From contig QFOL01000239.1 in assembly GCA_003241215.1 (NCBI GenBank), positions 1-5,978 of the forward strand: a stretch of DNA of 5,978 nt. Direction: 5' to 3'. Below are positions 5,747 through 5,978 of this stretch, piece by piece. The position numbers and the translations under genes are program-made. The notes below the pieces were generated by a model, which had not been told where the DNA came from, searched no databases, and worked only from the letters and a program-made list of their open reading frames with translations. The DNA is from Agrobacterium fabrum (lineage in GTDB: Bacteria > Pseudomonadota > Alphaproteobacteria > Rhizobiales > Rhizobiaceae). How positions within the stretch are numbered: position 1 is the first letter of the stretch; each line of letters starts with the position of its first letter.

Positions 5747-5923
5747 TTAACAGTCTTCCTTGGCGGTCGATTCGCCGCGTTTGCGCTTGCGCAGAACCGG
5801 CTTGTTCTCTCTCGCCTCGCATTTTGCAACGTCGATGAGATAGGCAAGCACCGGCATGCCGTTCATCGATGCGAGTTGCTTGGCGGATTCGAGAAGGTTG
5901 ATGATGTTGGAAAAATCGTCCAT
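5747..5923 (-). CDS. Small hypothetical protein, start uncertain
   Basis: A 58-residue frame from the ATG at 5921-5923 to TAA at 5747-5749, both on the complement. I do not recognise the family. The first two thirds look helical and amphipathic (DFSNIINLLESAKQLASMNG, then VLAYLIDVAKCEARE). The tail is basic (KPVLRKRKRGES) and ends in a cysteine. There is no signal peptide or membrane segment. GAGTGAG (5927-5933) gives a weak ribosome-binding site. The same frame stays open to the right edge, with a TTG at 5971 that would give 74 residues, so the true gene may begin further right or outside the window. The codon pattern and the hairpin about 80 nt after its stop support a real gene. It could be a small cytoplasmic helical regulator or adaptor, but no function is claimed. 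Confidence 0.55.
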   Translation of the reverse strand: MDDFSNIINLLESAKQLASMNGMPVLAYLIDVAKCEARENKPVLRKRKRGESTAKEDC

Positions 5924-5978
5924 CGGCTCACTCAGTGGCTCAAAGCGGTTATGTGTCGGGTCTGAACCCAAGGATGAA

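Overview
This window looks like a chromosomal segment of an alphaproteobacterium of the Rhizobiales, most likely Agrobacterium/Rhizobium. The evidence is the G+C-rich codon use, the gene order pdhC - SGNH esterase - lpdA - small membrane protein - lipA, protein sequences that read like Rhizobiaceae orthologues, and a RIME-like double palindrome between genes. The taxonomic placement is from memory of family sequences, not from a search.

The left part (1-3679, + strand) is the distal end of a pyruvate dehydrogenase / lipoate gene cluster. It holds the last 30 codons of the E2 acyltransferase (pdhC), an SGNH/GDSL esterase of the MsAcT/arylesterase type 12 nt downstream, the E3 dihydrolipoamide dehydrogenase (lpdA), an 82-residue GlsB/YeaQ-type membrane protein, and lipoyl synthase (lipA). 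Functionally, LipA builds the lipoyl cofactor on E2, E2 transfers acetyl groups on that swinging arm, and LpdA re-oxidises it. The esterase and the small membrane protein have no obvious role in this chemistry. A strong stem-loop without a U-tract separates lpdA from the membrane-protein gene. The spacer before lipA holds a fragment resembling a dispersed rhizobial intergenic repeat, which also resembles an Irr-type iron box.

An intergenic stretch of about 180 bp (3680-3858) carries two mutually inverted 23-bp palindromes between convergent genes, lipA (+) and the transporter (-). They probably also end transcription from both sides.

The right part (3859-5978) is all on the minus strand. Its genes, in order of transcription, are a small unknown protein (start uncertain, possibly running past the window end), a hairpin, an AraC-family regulator with an N-terminal cupin-like domain, and a ten-helix EamA/DMT transporter. 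Regulator and transporter lie 92 nt apart in the same direction and look like an accessory regulator-exporter pair with unknown substrate.

I see no tRNA, rRNA, CRISPR array, transposase or phage gene. Nothing here is clearly a new system. The most unusual points are the esterase inside the PDH cluster and the repeat and hairpin elements.
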